A stretch of DNA of 64,000 nucleotides from Haloimpatiens sp. FM7315 (GCA_041861885.1 JBGVUE010000001.1:546001-610000), one strand, 5' to 3'. Counted from the first letter of the stretch, positions 20,929 to 29,790 are shown. Program-made: numbers and translations. Notes: a model not told the origin generated them from the sequence alone.

Positions 20929-20957
20929 TTGATAGGTATTGGAATATATAATATAAT
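20929..20957 (+). promoter_or_regulatory. Promoter of the ParB operon
   Basis: TTGATA (20929-20934), 17-bp spacer, TATAAT (20952-20957), followed by AAGGAGGTG and the start at 20985. Confidence 0.7.
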
Positions 20958-20984
20958 GATATTAGCTAAAAGGAGGTGCTTTGT

Positions 20985-21188
20985 ATGCAAATTTTATCTG
21001 AAAAAGTAGTTATACGCTGTAAAGACGGTAAGTTTCGTCGATGTGAAGCCTATTTGGTCAAAGAAAAAGGTGGTAAAACAGTCGTTTATATCAACCAAAA
21101 GGGTGAAGAAGTGCATCGTGAAGCACTAAGTAAAAGTCAATTCAAAAACATCAACATTGAGACTATTGATAAGTTAGATATTAAATAA
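20985..21188 (+). CDS. Small basic protein cotranscribed with the ParB-like gene
   Basis: 67 residues from the ATG at 20985, which lies 8 bp after AAGGAGG. Lys/Arg-rich, predicted beta strands (KVVIRCKDGKFRRCEAYLV), no Cys pairs forming a clear site and no membrane segment. It is not recognised. It lies 13 bp before the ParB-like gene and shares its promoter, so it may be a nucleic-acid-binding partner; that is inference from position. Confidence 0.6.
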   Translation: MQILSEKVVIRCKDGKFRRCEAYLVKEKGGKTVVYINQKGEEVHREALSKSQFKNINIETIDKLDIK

Positions 21189-21201
21189 GGAGGAGAACAT
21201 A

Positions 21202-22584
21202 GTGGCAACTAAAAAATCACCTTACGAGAATTTAAACATTGACATAATTCAAGTATCCTACACAAACCCACGATTATCAGTATATGAAGGAGAGGCCTTC
21301 GATACACTTGTGGATACTATAAAAGAACACGGTGTAATCACACCTTTGGCTGTCAATAACATTGATGAGGAGTATTTTCTGATAGCTGGCGAGCGTCGCT
21401 ATCGTGCAGCAAAAAAGGCTGGTCTTGAACATATTCCTTGCATTGTGCATCATAATTTATCAGAAGAAAAGATACTTAAGATGCAAGTCATCGAAAATAC
21501 AGGCAGAATCGCTCTTACATCAATTGAGGAAGGGCTTGCTATTAAAAATTATATTAACAAATACCCAGAAGCCAAGAAAAAAGATGTTGCTGATGCGTTT
21601 GGATTGGAGAGAACAAGAGCACATAAAGCACTTAAGATAGTTGAATTGCCTGAGGCTGTTTGGGGCTTTATTAGTAGCAAAAAGCTGTCTGACGGGCACG
21701 CAGAGGCTATTACACGACTGATTGGTAAAGTTGACGAAACAAAAATTACAGAGATAGCAACGGCTGCGGTATTGCTTACAGTTTCAGAAACTCGTGAGCT
21801 TGTGAGTAATACTTTATCTCCAAAGGAGAATACTTTGGTGGATAAACTCGACAAAGCATCCAATCGAATTGCAGCCTTTTTCGATGGGATAACTACTGTA
21901 AAACATAAAGGTAAAGATAAGGTCGAATTATCTGTTGAGCTTGGTAATGGTTCTAAAATAGCAATTATATCTAATACAGATAATCTCGAAGATACAATAA
22001 CACTTTTAGGTGTAGCTCCTGAGGACTCTGCATTTGATAGAGAGTTGGCAGATGCCACGGAGTTTGTACCTAATGAAAGTGAAGTCAAATATATTGAAGA
22101 AGAATTTGCTAGATTGGATATACCAGATATGGATGTAGCTAATATAGAAAGATTTAACGAAGTTGCTGAAAATAAAACTGAAGCATCTACTGTTTTTGAA
22201 GATGTTGAAGACAAAGCACAAACAGAAGTTGAGGTCCAAGTACAAACTGATAGTGAAAAACCTGTAACAAAAATTGAGTTACCAGTTGTTTTGCCACCAA
22301 ATAGCGAAAATAATGTTTGCATAGTTATAGACCCTTTGAAAGGCGACTCTATATCAAACAAGAATCTTATGCGTAGCTTGGAAAAACTTTGTCCTTCTAA
22401 TGAAAATCTTACATCAAAACATAATATAGCACTATTGATTTTATTAACTAGAGCTAATAAATTAACTAAAAAAGGATATTGTGATGCAGTTACTGCTGAC
22501 AGTATTATTAGCAAGCTATGTGCAAATTATGACTATGTTAATGTTTATAGAAATTATGGTACGGATGATGTATATGAGTTGTAA
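21202..22584 (+). CDS. ParB/RepB-family DNA-binding partition-type protein
   Basis: 460 residues from a GTG preceded by AAGGAGGAG. The N-terminal ParB/sulfiredoxin-like fold includes LVDTIKEHGVITPLAV and LIAGERRYRAAKKAGLEHIPCIV, the GERRxRA nucleotide-binding motif. KKDVADAFGLERTRAHKALKIVELP is the HTH. The second half (from about 230) is long, acidic and variable. No ParA partner is encoded in the window, so it may act alone as a regulator or centromere binder. Two inverted copies of one palindrome flank this operon and are the natural candidates for its binding site. Confidence 0.85.
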   Translation: MATKKSPYENLNIDIIQVSYTNPRLSVYEGEAFDTLVDTIKEHGVITPLAVNNIDEEYFLIAGERRYRAAKKAGLEHIPCIVHHNLSEEKILKMQVIENTGRIALTSIEEGLAIKNYINKYPEAKKKDVADAFGLERTRAHKALKIVELPEAVWGFISSKKLSDGHAEAITRLIGKVDETKITEIATAAVLLTVSETRELVSNTLSPKENTLVDKLDKASNRIAAFFDGITTVKHKGKDKVELSVELGNGSKIAIISNTDNLEDTITLLGVAPEDSAFDRELADATEFVPNESEVKYIEEEFARLDIPDMDVANIERFNEVAENKTEASTVFEDVEDKAQTEVEVQVQTDSEKPVTKIELPVVLPPNSENNVCIVIDPLKGDSISNKNLMRSLEKLCPSNENLTSKHNIALLILLTRANKLTKKGYCDAVTADSIISKLCANYDYVNVYRNYGTDDVYEL

Positions 22585-22633
22585 GTGAAATACCTTGATG
22601 ATTTAAAACCAAGAGAGTTATACTTATATATAC

Positions 22634-22680
22634 ATATTAAGAGCACATATGGCTTATGCTGTGTGTGCTCTTAATATTTT
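22634..22680 (+). terminator. Terminator after the ParB-like gene
   Basis: A perfect 14-base stem, ATATTAAGAGCACA with TGTGCTCTTAATAT, followed by TTTT. Confidence 0.85.
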
Positions 22681-22727
22681 GGACAGTTTAATTTCAAAAA
22701 ACTTATATATTACTTGATGTTGTGAAC
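22677..22727 (+). repeat. 50-bp degenerate direct repeat, copy 1
   Basis: Begins TTTTGGACAGTTTAAT and ends TACTTGATGTTGTGAAC. About three quarters of positions match the copy at 23246. It sits directly after the ParB terminator. Confidence 0.55.
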
Positions 22728-23209
22728 TTTGGGGTGTGCCTATCCAAGAATGAGTAAGAATGGAAAGTTGTATGTAGGTGGGTATGTTGACAGGAATGTA
22801 GACATGATAGGGACTTAGGGCTATTCAGAAGGATTAAGCTAGTGGACTGTCCAGTGACCTGCTTACAGAGGGCAGATTCTACTTCAATCATACAGAGGTT
22901 TTTATCTGAACTATAGGAACATTAATTCTTGTAAAACTACAATATAATGGGGTACGAGTAAGTTATCATTTAATGCTTATTAAAGCTTGATATAACTATT
23001 TTTGAAGCCATACATATATTTATATCTAAAGATGTTTTAAAACCTTAAGAAGACGTTTAGAGGGCATAATTATATGTATCTATATAGCGTCATAACCACG
23101 CTAATACAGAACTGTTTTATCTGTTGCTATAGCTAGTTTTATCTAGGTACACAGCAAAATGAGAGGGACCGTCAAGCAAACTATAAATCTAACAGGATTT
23201 TAAATCCAA

Positions 23210-23231
23210 AAGTGTGCGACATCGCACACTT
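23210..23231. repeat. Palindrome copy 2 (GTGTGCGA core) downstream of the ParB operon
   Basis: Arms AAGTGTGCGA and TCGCACACTT around CA, the exact inverted copy of the inner part of the palindrome at 20776. It is not followed by a T run, so it is unlikely to be a terminator; a protein-binding site fits better. Confidence 0.6.
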
Positions 23232-23245
23232 ACAATATATATATA

Positions 23246-23296
23246 TTTGGATAGTTTAATCTTAAAAAAATTTGTATGGTACTTGATGTTATAGAT
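23246..23296 (+). repeat. 50-bp degenerate direct repeat, copy 2
   Basis: Begins TTTGGATAGTTTAAT and ends TACTTGATGTTATAGAT, in the same orientation as the copy at 22677. It lies 15 bp after palindrome copy 2. Confidence 0.55.
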
Positions 23297-23470
23297 TTAT
23301 ATAAATTTATTGAAGTCAGCAAATATTATAAGCTTATATATGGATTTACCTGTCTGTGTGTGGGATTAAAACGATAAATTAAGATTTAATAAAGTCAATA
23401 CTGTAGGAGGCCCTGCATAATTTATGATAAGGTGATGAAGTAAGTGTGTGGGTATGTTGTGACTCTAAGC

Positions 23471-23507
23471 AAGGAGCAGTAACGGCTATAAGTTGTTACT
23501 GCTCTTT
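23471..23507 (+). terminator. Terminator-like hairpin in the non-coding segment
   Basis: Perfect 10-base stem GAGCAGTAAC/GTTACTGCTC with an 11-base loop, AAG before and TTT after. With no gene upstream, it may end a non-coding RNA. Confidence 0.45.
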
Positions 23508-23973
23508 GGCTTTATCTGACTGTATTCTTAATACAGATGGTTTTACTTGCCCCGAAGATTTCAGAATACTATACATAAATCCTGTGACTGCCTTCCCGAA
23601 GGGAGGAGGCCAGTTTATAGAGTTTATAGTTTGTATATCTATTAGCTATATTTCATATCGTGGTACGACCTGAAATCAAGTAATAGTGCGGGGGTATAAA
23701 GGTTTTATCAGTCCAGTTACTCCCTCTCTCCTAACACAGAGCCAGTTGCAAGCATAGTATTTATGTCACCTAAAAGCATTTTCAACTGCTCCATAAATAT
23801 AGGCTTTTACGCTCTATGTTTTTAAACCTCATTTAAGAGGTTTTAAGACCTTTCTATCTGACGGGAGTACAAATATACAAAAAACCAAGTACAACCTGCT
23901 TCAGGACGATTACAAAGCTGATAAATTATATAATTTATTAAGAAGGAAGGTATTCCCAGAAAGTCCTGTCTTA

Positions 23974-25008
23974 TTACTTTGCTCCAAACATCTTAGCTAC
24001 TAAATTCTTGGTGGTTTTAACTGACTTAGGGTCTATGTCGCTTAAAACTAGCTTTCTACCTCCTAGTTCAAGAGCAGCTTGTGCGGTTGAACCACCTCCG
24101 CACATTATGTCTGCAATAGTGTCACCCTCAACAGACCAACGCTCTAATATGCATTTTATTCCCTCAACGCTCTGACCCCAAGGGTGTGGCTCTTTATCAG
24201 CATTATCGGGTGGAGTGTATATCAAATCATACTGTATAGGTCCATCATATTTACCTTTGACCATCCATAATATATGTTTAACTGCTGTTGTTACTCGTCT
24301 GCCTTGTATAAGTGGTGTACCTCTTTGACATACATAAGCGATATCCCACTGAAATTTAAGAGCTTTATCAGTAGTAGTGAGTTTATTTAGTGCTATGTCT
24401 AGGTGTGACCCACCCACCATAAGCAAGAGTGACCCTCCATCAGAAAGTATTCTAGCAGCTGTCTTTGCAATGTGTGGTGTTAGTTCTTCGACTGCCTTTC
24501 TATCATAAGGAATATCAACAAAACACAACGAAACCGAGCCGTCAGCGATTTGAGGCAATCCTGTTCTTACATCTCCAAGGAACACACGAACATCTTGCTC
24601 AGATACAGTTATATTTTTGTCTTTATTTGCGAGTTTCTTCTCTTTATATAGTAACCTTTGTGCATATCTAGGTGAAAGACTGCCTATTTCAGCCATCTTA
24701 TCAAGCACTAACTTATTTTTCAGAGCTCTTAAAGACTTGTCAGATAGTCCTTTAGACAGTAGTTTATCTTTATTTGCTATAAAGTAAGGGTGTTTAGTCC
24801 AACTATCATCTTGTGTGTGCCGATGACCAAATTGTGCGTTTTTATCTATTAATTCTTGTCTTATAGTTCCTACTGTAGTAGGAGAACATCCTATAATTTT
24901 AGATATCTGTCTATTTGAAAGTTCAGGAGCAATCAGTAAATGCTCCTTTATAATAGTTCTTTTTTTAGCTTGTGTGAACTGTTTTGTTGGCTTAGCCACT
25001 TGTATCAC
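23974..25008 (-). CDS. DNA methyltransferase with N-terminal HTH and an unusual DIPY motif
   Basis: 344 residues. The N-terminal 55 residues hold a helix-turn-helix (LSNRQISKIIGCSPTTVGTIRQEL). From about residue 145 a SAM-dependent amino-methyltransferase follows: VRVFLGDVRTGLPQI, then LCFVDIPYD at about 172 in place of the usual DPPY, and a GDTIADIMCGGGSTAQAAL SAM loop near the end. Order is motif IV before motif I, so beta-like. A ParB-type HTH fused to a methylase is a phage/plasmid pattern. It may mark island DNA or be regulatory. No restriction partner adjoins it, so it is probably an orphan. Confidence 0.82.
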   Translation of the reverse strand: MIQVAKPTKQFTQAKKRTIIKEHLLIAPELSNRQISKIIGCSPTTVGTIRQELIDKNAQFGHRHTQDDSWTKHPYFIANKDKLLSKGLSDKSLRALKNKLVLDKMAEIGSLSPRYAQRLLYKEKKLANKDKNITVSEQDVRVFLGDVRTGLPQIADGSVSLCFVDIPYDRKAVEELTPHIAKTAARILSDGGSLLLMVGGSHLDIALNKLTTTDKALKFQWDIAYVCQRGTPLIQGRRVTTAVKHILWMVKGKYDGPIQYDLIYTPPDNADKEPHPWGQSVEGIKCILERWSVEGDTIADIMCGGGSTAQAALELGGRKLVLSDIDPKSVKTTKNLVAKMFGAK

Positions 25009-25180
25009 TACCTTTCCTTGGCTGTATGTGTGCCGATGCTAATTATATCATAGGTACTAACATTACTAAAACCCTATGGACTAGGCCGATAAGAAATGTC
25101 TAAATTTGTCTAAAACTGTCATACCGGATTAACCCCTTTATTTTGGACAATATCTAATTAATTCTCACTTTTTCTCATAA

Positions 25181-26133
25181 CTACACCCTTATTTCAATAT
25201 TAGTTAGCTGCTCTCCAGAATAAAGGTGGTAAAATTCATTAGGAGTCCTGTATCCTAAACTTGAATGTAACCTTCTATTATTATAAAAAGTAATAAAATC
25301 GTTTACTGTTTCATATGCTTCCTTATAGCTCTCAAATTCGTTACTTTTAAAACATTCATCTTCAAGTATTCTATGAAAAGATTCAACATGTGCATTTTTA
25401 TTTGGTGTTTTTACTGGTATTCTTTCATGATGTAACTTAAGTTCTTCACAGCATTCCTTGAATTTATAACTTACAAACTGTGGACCATTATCAGTCCTTA
25501 TAACAGGTCTTTTAGCACCTTCTTCAAACAAATGTCTTCTAATTAAACTTTTCCTTAATAATGCGGTAGCATCCTTTGCTTCACAATGAAAACCCATATG
25601 ATAATCTACAATACTTCTATCGAAGATATCTATAATATTAAGCATATAGAAAAATTTATCTTCTCCTTCAACATATCCATATTTGATATCCATTTCCCAC
25701 AATTGATTGGAACCCGTTATAGATCTATTAATAGCAATGCTTCGCTTGACTTTAGGTTTTATAACCCTTTGATTCTTTAGAATATCAAGTTCTTTACATA
25801 GTCTGTATGCTTTCTTATGGTTTATAATAAGTCCATATTCACGCTTTAGATAATGCATTATTTTTCTATAACCATAGTTTATAGCATCACCATCTATAGC
25901 TTTTAAAATATATTCCTTAATTTCGTCATCACAAATTTTTTTACCTTTTTCAGTTAATGAATATCCTTTGGGTTTTCCGCCTACCGGCTTATATTTCTCT
26001 TTGCCTTCTACACTTAAATTGTAGTAATATGTTGACCTTGATAATCCAACTATTTTTAAAACAAAAACTGCATTGAATCCTTGATTTATATACTTTTTAG
26101 CAACGATTACTTTATCTTTAATTGAGGGTTCGC
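25181..26133 (-). CDS. IS3-family transposase, catalytic part (orfB)
   Basis: DDE integrase-type transposase. MDIKYGYVEGE, VIRTDNGPQF and KNAHVESFHRILEDE give the D, D and E residues, and FYNNRRLHSSLGYRTPNEF is the family end. The frame is open from the slip site at about 26134 to 25181 but has no start codon before the ATG at 25858, so it must be made by frameshifting from orfA at A7 (26134-26140), as in other IS3 elements. Confidence 0.85.
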
Positions 26134-26434
26134 TTTTTTTATTAGATCTTTAAGGATGGCTATTTCTAAATCCTTTTCTCCCAATATTTTTTTAGAGTAT
26201 CATTTTCTTTTGTTATTTCTGTTATTTCTTTTTCAAAGTTATTTTGTCCCTCAATTAAAGCCTTTCTACCTGGCTTCACCTTAATTTCATTTTTTGTTTA
26301 GAATTTTTGATCCATGTAAATATAGTTGATTTTGAAATTCCATGTTTTCTTGAAACTAAGGAAACATTTCCAACTTCCTTTACTTCATTTATTATTGATT
26401 CCTTCAATTCATTTGTATAACTTCTGCCTCTCAT
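26107..26434 (-). CDS. IS3-family transposase, HTH part (orfA), one apparent frame break
   Basis: Starts MRGRSYTNELKESIINEVKE with HTH VSLVSRKHGISKSTIFTWIK, then loses frame after KQK in an A6 run near 26285-26290. Adding one A restores a Leu-zipper-like segment (ITEITKENDTLKKILGEKDL), needed for multimerisation, up to the stop at 26107. TGGAGGTAACTT precedes the start. Confidence 0.75.
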
Positions 26435-26521
26435 AAGTTACCTCCAATCACTTTTTATATTATATATAATTTATAAGCAATTGTCCAAGTGTTCTTAGGG
26501 GCTTAAGAGATACCAATTTCT

Positions 26522-26863
26522 TTGAAAGGAAAGGAAAAAGAAAAAGTCTATCATAGATCAATATTATGCTCAAATAAATTCTCCATAGAAGCAATGCTAG
26601 GTCGAATGAAGTTTTTGGATTTTGTCGGTTGGTTTACACCTGAAAAGGGTTATCAAAGAGGAGATCATAGAATGAGAAAAATCTTCGATCTGTACAACAA
26701 AGGTGAGCTAGATTTGCTTATCTGTAATTCTAAAGATGATTTATTTAGCTACGAAAGTGGTCTGAGTAGTTTGGACAGATCTATCTTAAAAAATGATATT
26801 CCTATTTATTGTGTTAAAGATTGCATTCTAATTAAAGACAGCAATATTATATCCCTGTTGTAG
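26522..26863 (+). pseudogene. Possible resolvase-like protein fragment next to the IS3 element
   Basis: About 113 residues from TTG at 26522, with no clear ribosome binding site. FDLYNKGELDLLICNSKDDLFSYES vaguely recalls the resolvase segment where the catalytic domain reads GEIDVILVKSLDRLSR, but the Arg and Ser residues are absent. It begins 35 bp after the IS end, so its N-terminus may have been removed by the insertion. Assignment is weak; it could be an unknown small protein. Confidence 0.3.
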
Positions 26864-26908
26864 CTTAAAAATATCACGCACTGGTTAACCTACAAATGAA
26901 TATAATAT

Positions 26909-26936
26909 TGATAATTAGGTTAATATATAGTATAAT
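26909..26936 (+). promoter_or_regulatory. Promoter of the Fic operon
   Basis: TTGATA (26909-26914), 16-bp spacer, TATAAT (26931-26936), then GAGGTGATAATAG before the start at 26966. Confidence 0.65.
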
Positions 26937-26965
26937 AATATTATTAAATAGTGAGGTGATAATAG

Positions 26966-27490
26966 ATGTCAGCTATTATTATAAAAGAATACAAAGAGCT
27001 TCTGCGCCAGAAAAATGAAATAGAGCAAACACTTCCTTCCCTTCCTGAGGGATATATTTCAATTAAAACCATCAAAGAAAAACAATATTACTATTTACAA
27101 AATAGAGTAGATGGAAAAATAACAAGCAAGTATCTAAAAGAAAATGAAGTTGATATTATAAAAGAACAAGTAGAACGTTCCAAGAAATATAAAGCTGAAC
27201 TTCCTAAAATTGAAGTACGTTTAAAAGAGCTGGAACAAGCAGCTAAACTGATTGATAAAAGTATTGCAAGACACCTTACCCTGCTTAAATTATCTTGTGG
27301 TATGGATTCGCTAAGTAATGTGCAAAAAGAACGTAGTGCATCCTTTGCCAATGCACTAAATGCCATTGAGGGTGTATATGCTAGCAAAACTACGCAACAG
27401 AATATTGATAAGTGGAAGGTGGGAGATGAATCTTTTATTTCTATATTTCAATCCACACTAAATATGTACGGCTTTATGGCGGAGGTGTAA
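26966..27490 (+). CDS. Coiled-coil protein paired with the Fic gene
   Basis: 174 residues. An N-terminal segment (SLPEGYISIKTIKEKQYYYLQNRVDGKITSKYL) is a small beta unit seen in various toxin-associated proteins; residues 60-105 are a charged coiled coil. The gene ends one base before the Fic gene start and is translated with it. I do not see the Fic-inhibitory motif (S/T)xxxE(G/N), so an antitoxin role is only suggested by the gene order. Promoter and ribosome binding site are both good. Confidence 0.65.
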   Translation: MSAIIIKEYKELLRQKNEIEQTLPSLPEGYISIKTIKEKQYYYLQNRVDGKITSKYLKENEVDIIKEQVERSKKYKAELPKIEVRLKELEQAAKLIDKSIARHLTLLKLSCGMDSLSNVQKERSASFANALNAIEGVYASKTTQQNIDKWKVGDESFISIFQSTLNMYGFMAEV

Positions 27491-27491
27491 G

Positions 27492-28208
27492 ATGAGGGAT
27501 CCTTATTTATATGATGATGTAGATATATTAAAAAATCTTGCTAATATCAAAGACCACGATTTATTAAGTAGAGCCGAGGCAGATATAACGAACTTATCTA
27601 TGCTTGCCGTCTATAACCAATCTTATAAGGTTTTTGATACAAAAACATTGCAAGATATTCACTCAAATATTTTTGCACAAATATACGATTGGGCTGGTGA
27701 GTTACGTACAATTCAAATTGCTAAATATGAGGATGTACTGGGAGGAGATACGGTTAGATATACTTTTCCTAAACAGATCAAGAAAGAGCTTGATGCTGTA
27801 ATGAAGGAAGTAAAGAAACTGAAAAGAAAAGACAGCAATGATAAGGATATCGTGTTTCGCTTAGAGAGAATTATAGCTGCAATCTGGCAGATACACCCCT
27901 TTAGAGAGGGCAACACTAGAACTTGTATTATATTTGCTGTACTACTGGCAAAACACCTTGGCTTTGAAGTCAATCATGAGCTCTTTAAAACCCATTCGGC
28001 TTATGTGAGAAATGCCTTGGTATGGGCATCTCAAGGAATTTACTCAAAACACGAATATCTTGAACGAATTTTTGCCGATGCAATATTAGGCGATAGCCTT
28101 AATGAGGATGATGTTTCCACTACTGTCGCTGGAAACTATGAAAGCATTGGTGAGTATAAGGTTAAAGATTATGTGGAGCGTCCACATGAGTATGTGAAAG
28201 GTAAGTAA
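27492..28208 (+). CDS. Fic-domain protein (AMP-transferase type)
   Basis: 238 residues. The core motif is HPFREGNTRT at about residues 136-145, with the catalytic His and the anion-binding Arg; the usual GNGR is GNTR. LQDIHSNIFAQIYDWAGELRT upstream is the conserved flap region. Fic enzymes transfer AMP or other nucleotide parts from NTPs to target proteins, often as toxins. It overlaps closely with the coiled-coil gene in front, so the pair may be a toxin-antitoxin or phage-defence unit. GGCGGAGGTG precedes the ATG. The frame is intact. Confidence 0.88.
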   Translation: MRDPYLYDDVDILKNLANIKDHDLLSRAEADITNLSMLAVYNQSYKVFDTKTLQDIHSNIFAQIYDWAGELRTIQIAKYEDVLGGDTVRYTFPKQIKKELDAVMKEVKKLKRKDSNDKDIVFRLERIIAAIWQIHPFREGNTRTCIIFAVLLAKHLGFEVNHELFKTHSAYVRNALVWASQGIYSKHEYLERIFADAILGDSLNEDDVSTTVAGNYESIGEYKVKDYVERPHEYVKGK

Positions 28209-28295
28209 ATGCGTAACATGGATAGGTTATAATAAATTGCACAAAAATAATTCGGTCATGATATAATAAGATAAAATATTCAGAGGATGAATGTC

Positions 28296-28510
28296 ATGGC
28301 AGGAAAAACAAAAATTATACAGAGGATTTTAAAAAGCAAATAGTAGCTCTTAAACAAAATGGAAAATCAACAGCAGATATTGCAAGAGAATATCAAATAG
28401 CGAAATCTACAGTAGTTAAGTGGTCAAATGATTATAGCAAATCTGGGTCTTTTAAGGCTGAAGATAATCGTATGTTACTGGGAGGCTGTAAATATTTTTG
28501 TGTATTCTAA
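28296..28510 (+). pseudogene. Truncated IS3-type orfA remnant
   Basis: From ATG at 28296 the frame breaks within the A5 run after MAGKTK; adding one A gives YTEDFKKQIVALKQNGKSTADIAREYQIAKSTVVKWSNDY, an IS3/IS911 HTH. The match ends at about 28485 and a stop follows at 28508. The rest of the element is missing. Confidence 0.7.
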
Positions 28511-28607
28511 TTTTCCTACTTAGAAATAATAAATAACAATATATTTTTATATTTTAAGAAAATTGTAATATTTTAGCACTTTATGTGAAAATATTTTTTC
28601 TCGTCTA

Positions 28608-28697
28608 TGTATAGTATACCCTCAACATGGATATACTATGCATGTCGGAGTTTTTTAAGAGAAGAACGTTATCCTTTTGGGATAGGGTTCTTTTTTT
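28608..28697. terminator. Two hairpins, the second a terminator
   Basis: TGTATAGTAT pairs with ATACTATGCA around 28611-28653. Then GAACGTTATCC (28664-28674) pairs with GGATAGGGTTC (up to 28690) followed by seven T. No gene lies immediately upstream, so these probably belonged to a lost gene. Confidence 0.55.
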
Positions 28698-29233
28698 ATG
28701 CTCCTGGTGTTAAAATTTCGCTAAATACTATTTTTAGTTGATTTACAACTAAATCCCATTGGCGATACTGTCTAGTCCATTTCCTTTCAACTCTCTGAAC
28801 AGCAAGATAAAGCATTTTTAATAGACTATCGTCATTTGGAAATATCAATTTAGTTTTAGTTACTTTTCTAAATTGACTATTTAAACTTTCAATAACATTT
28901 GTTGTATAAATTATCCTTCGGATATAAGAAGGAAAAGCATAAAAAGTACTTAGATTATCCCAATTATCTTCCCAACTTTTAATAGCATTTGGATATTTAT
29001 CATTCCATTTTTCTTTCATCGATATTAAGTTGTTCATAACAGTTTCTTCATTAATTGCACCATATACAGACTTTAAGTCAGTAACAAATGCTCTCCTATC
29101 TTTGAATGGAATATATTTCATGCTAGATCTTATTTGGTGAATTATATAGCGCTCAATTTTAGCAAATGGATACACTGCACCAATAGCTTCTTTAAAGCCG
29201 TTAAGGCCATCAACACAAAATATAAGTACATTT
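28696..29233 (-). pseudogene. IS256-family transposase, C-terminal remnant
   Basis: About 178 residues of a normally 400-residue transposase. It begins at FCVDGLNGFKEAI (the second catalytic Asp region), runs through IYTTNVIESLNSQFRK with the catalytic Glu, and ends naturally at ILTPGA. Everything 5' of about 29233 is gone, so it cannot be active. Confidence 0.85.
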
Positions 29234-29790
29234 TACACAAAATTTTTTACAGAGCCTTCTCTTTTAGAAGTAGCTATTATTTGAAAATTGCTTTTACCTT
29301 GTATGAAGCCTAGTTTCTTTTGCTTACATTGACATAAAACACTATGTTAAGTTCGAATATATGCTTACATTTTAATGAATTTTTTCAATAATAATCAACT
29401 TAGAATGTGATTAAGTTCTTAAATGTAAGGATTTATTCCAATGATTTTATGTCATCAAGATTTAAATTGTAAAGTTTTTGGATACTTGATGAATAGTATT
29501 CTACGATAGTAGGATTAGTTTTATAAAGTTCACTAATGCTTGATAAAAGAAAATTTTGATAATCACAATGGCTACGCCAGTTACCTAACATAATAACACC
29601 TCGCAATATTTTGGAAATAGATTCCATATTGCGAGGCTGCAAATTTTCCTGATTATGTCAAGTGCTTTTGGAAAAAATATGAGTTTTTAATAAAGTTTTG
29701 TTTGAAATTCTGGGGGAAGTAAAAAAAGCCAACCTTCGGGATTGAGATAAATGGAGACCTGAAGGGTTTCCGAACACATTTAGATATTTT
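29234..29790. other. Junk region of transposon remnants
   Basis: Contains a minus-strand open frame of 69 residues (29433-29642), with LGNWRSHCDYQNFLLSSISELY, that I cannot assign. There are also scattered A/T-rich fragments between the IS256 remnant and the broken hydrolase. No promoter-gene unit is apparent. Confidence 0.4.

Larger units (their letters stand above)
22728..23973. other. Non-coding segment of the island with several stem-loops
   Basis: No convincing gene is visible. An open frame at 23446-23673 lacks family features and overlaps hairpins. Structures seen are a CTGC..GCAG stem near 22858, a palindrome at 23210, a perfect 10-base stem GAGCAGTAAC/GTTACTGCTC at 23474-23504 followed by TTT, a CCTTCCC/GGGAGG stem at 23591-23606, and AACCTCATTTAAGAGGTT near 23825. 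Such a segment could hold a replication or transfer origin or structured RNAs. Confidence 0.5.
25144..26487 (-). mobile_element. IS3-family insertion sequence, about 1.34 kb
   Basis: Terminal inverted repeats begin TGGACAAT (25144) and ATTGTCCA (26480-26487), matching over 8 bases, plus one more T/A outside. Inside are orfA and orfB on the minus strand. The flanks do not show an obvious 3-4 bp target duplication (ATTT on the left, AGTG on the right), which suggests that adjacent DNA was deleted or rearranged after insertion. It marks the right side of the accessory island. Confidence 0.8.

Noticed and set aside
21549..22514. 321-residue minus-strand open frame opposite the ParB-like gene
   Set aside because: Low-complexity Ser/Leu-rich product, the shadow of the acidic half of the ParB-like protein.
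23446..23673. 75-residue open frame in the island's non-coding segment
   Set aside because: Overlaps perfect hairpins, has no ribosome binding site, and the product resembles nothing known.
25144..26487. Target-site duplication of the IS3 element
   Set aside because: Flanking ATTT and AGTG do not match at either the 8- or 9-base choice of the terminal repeat.
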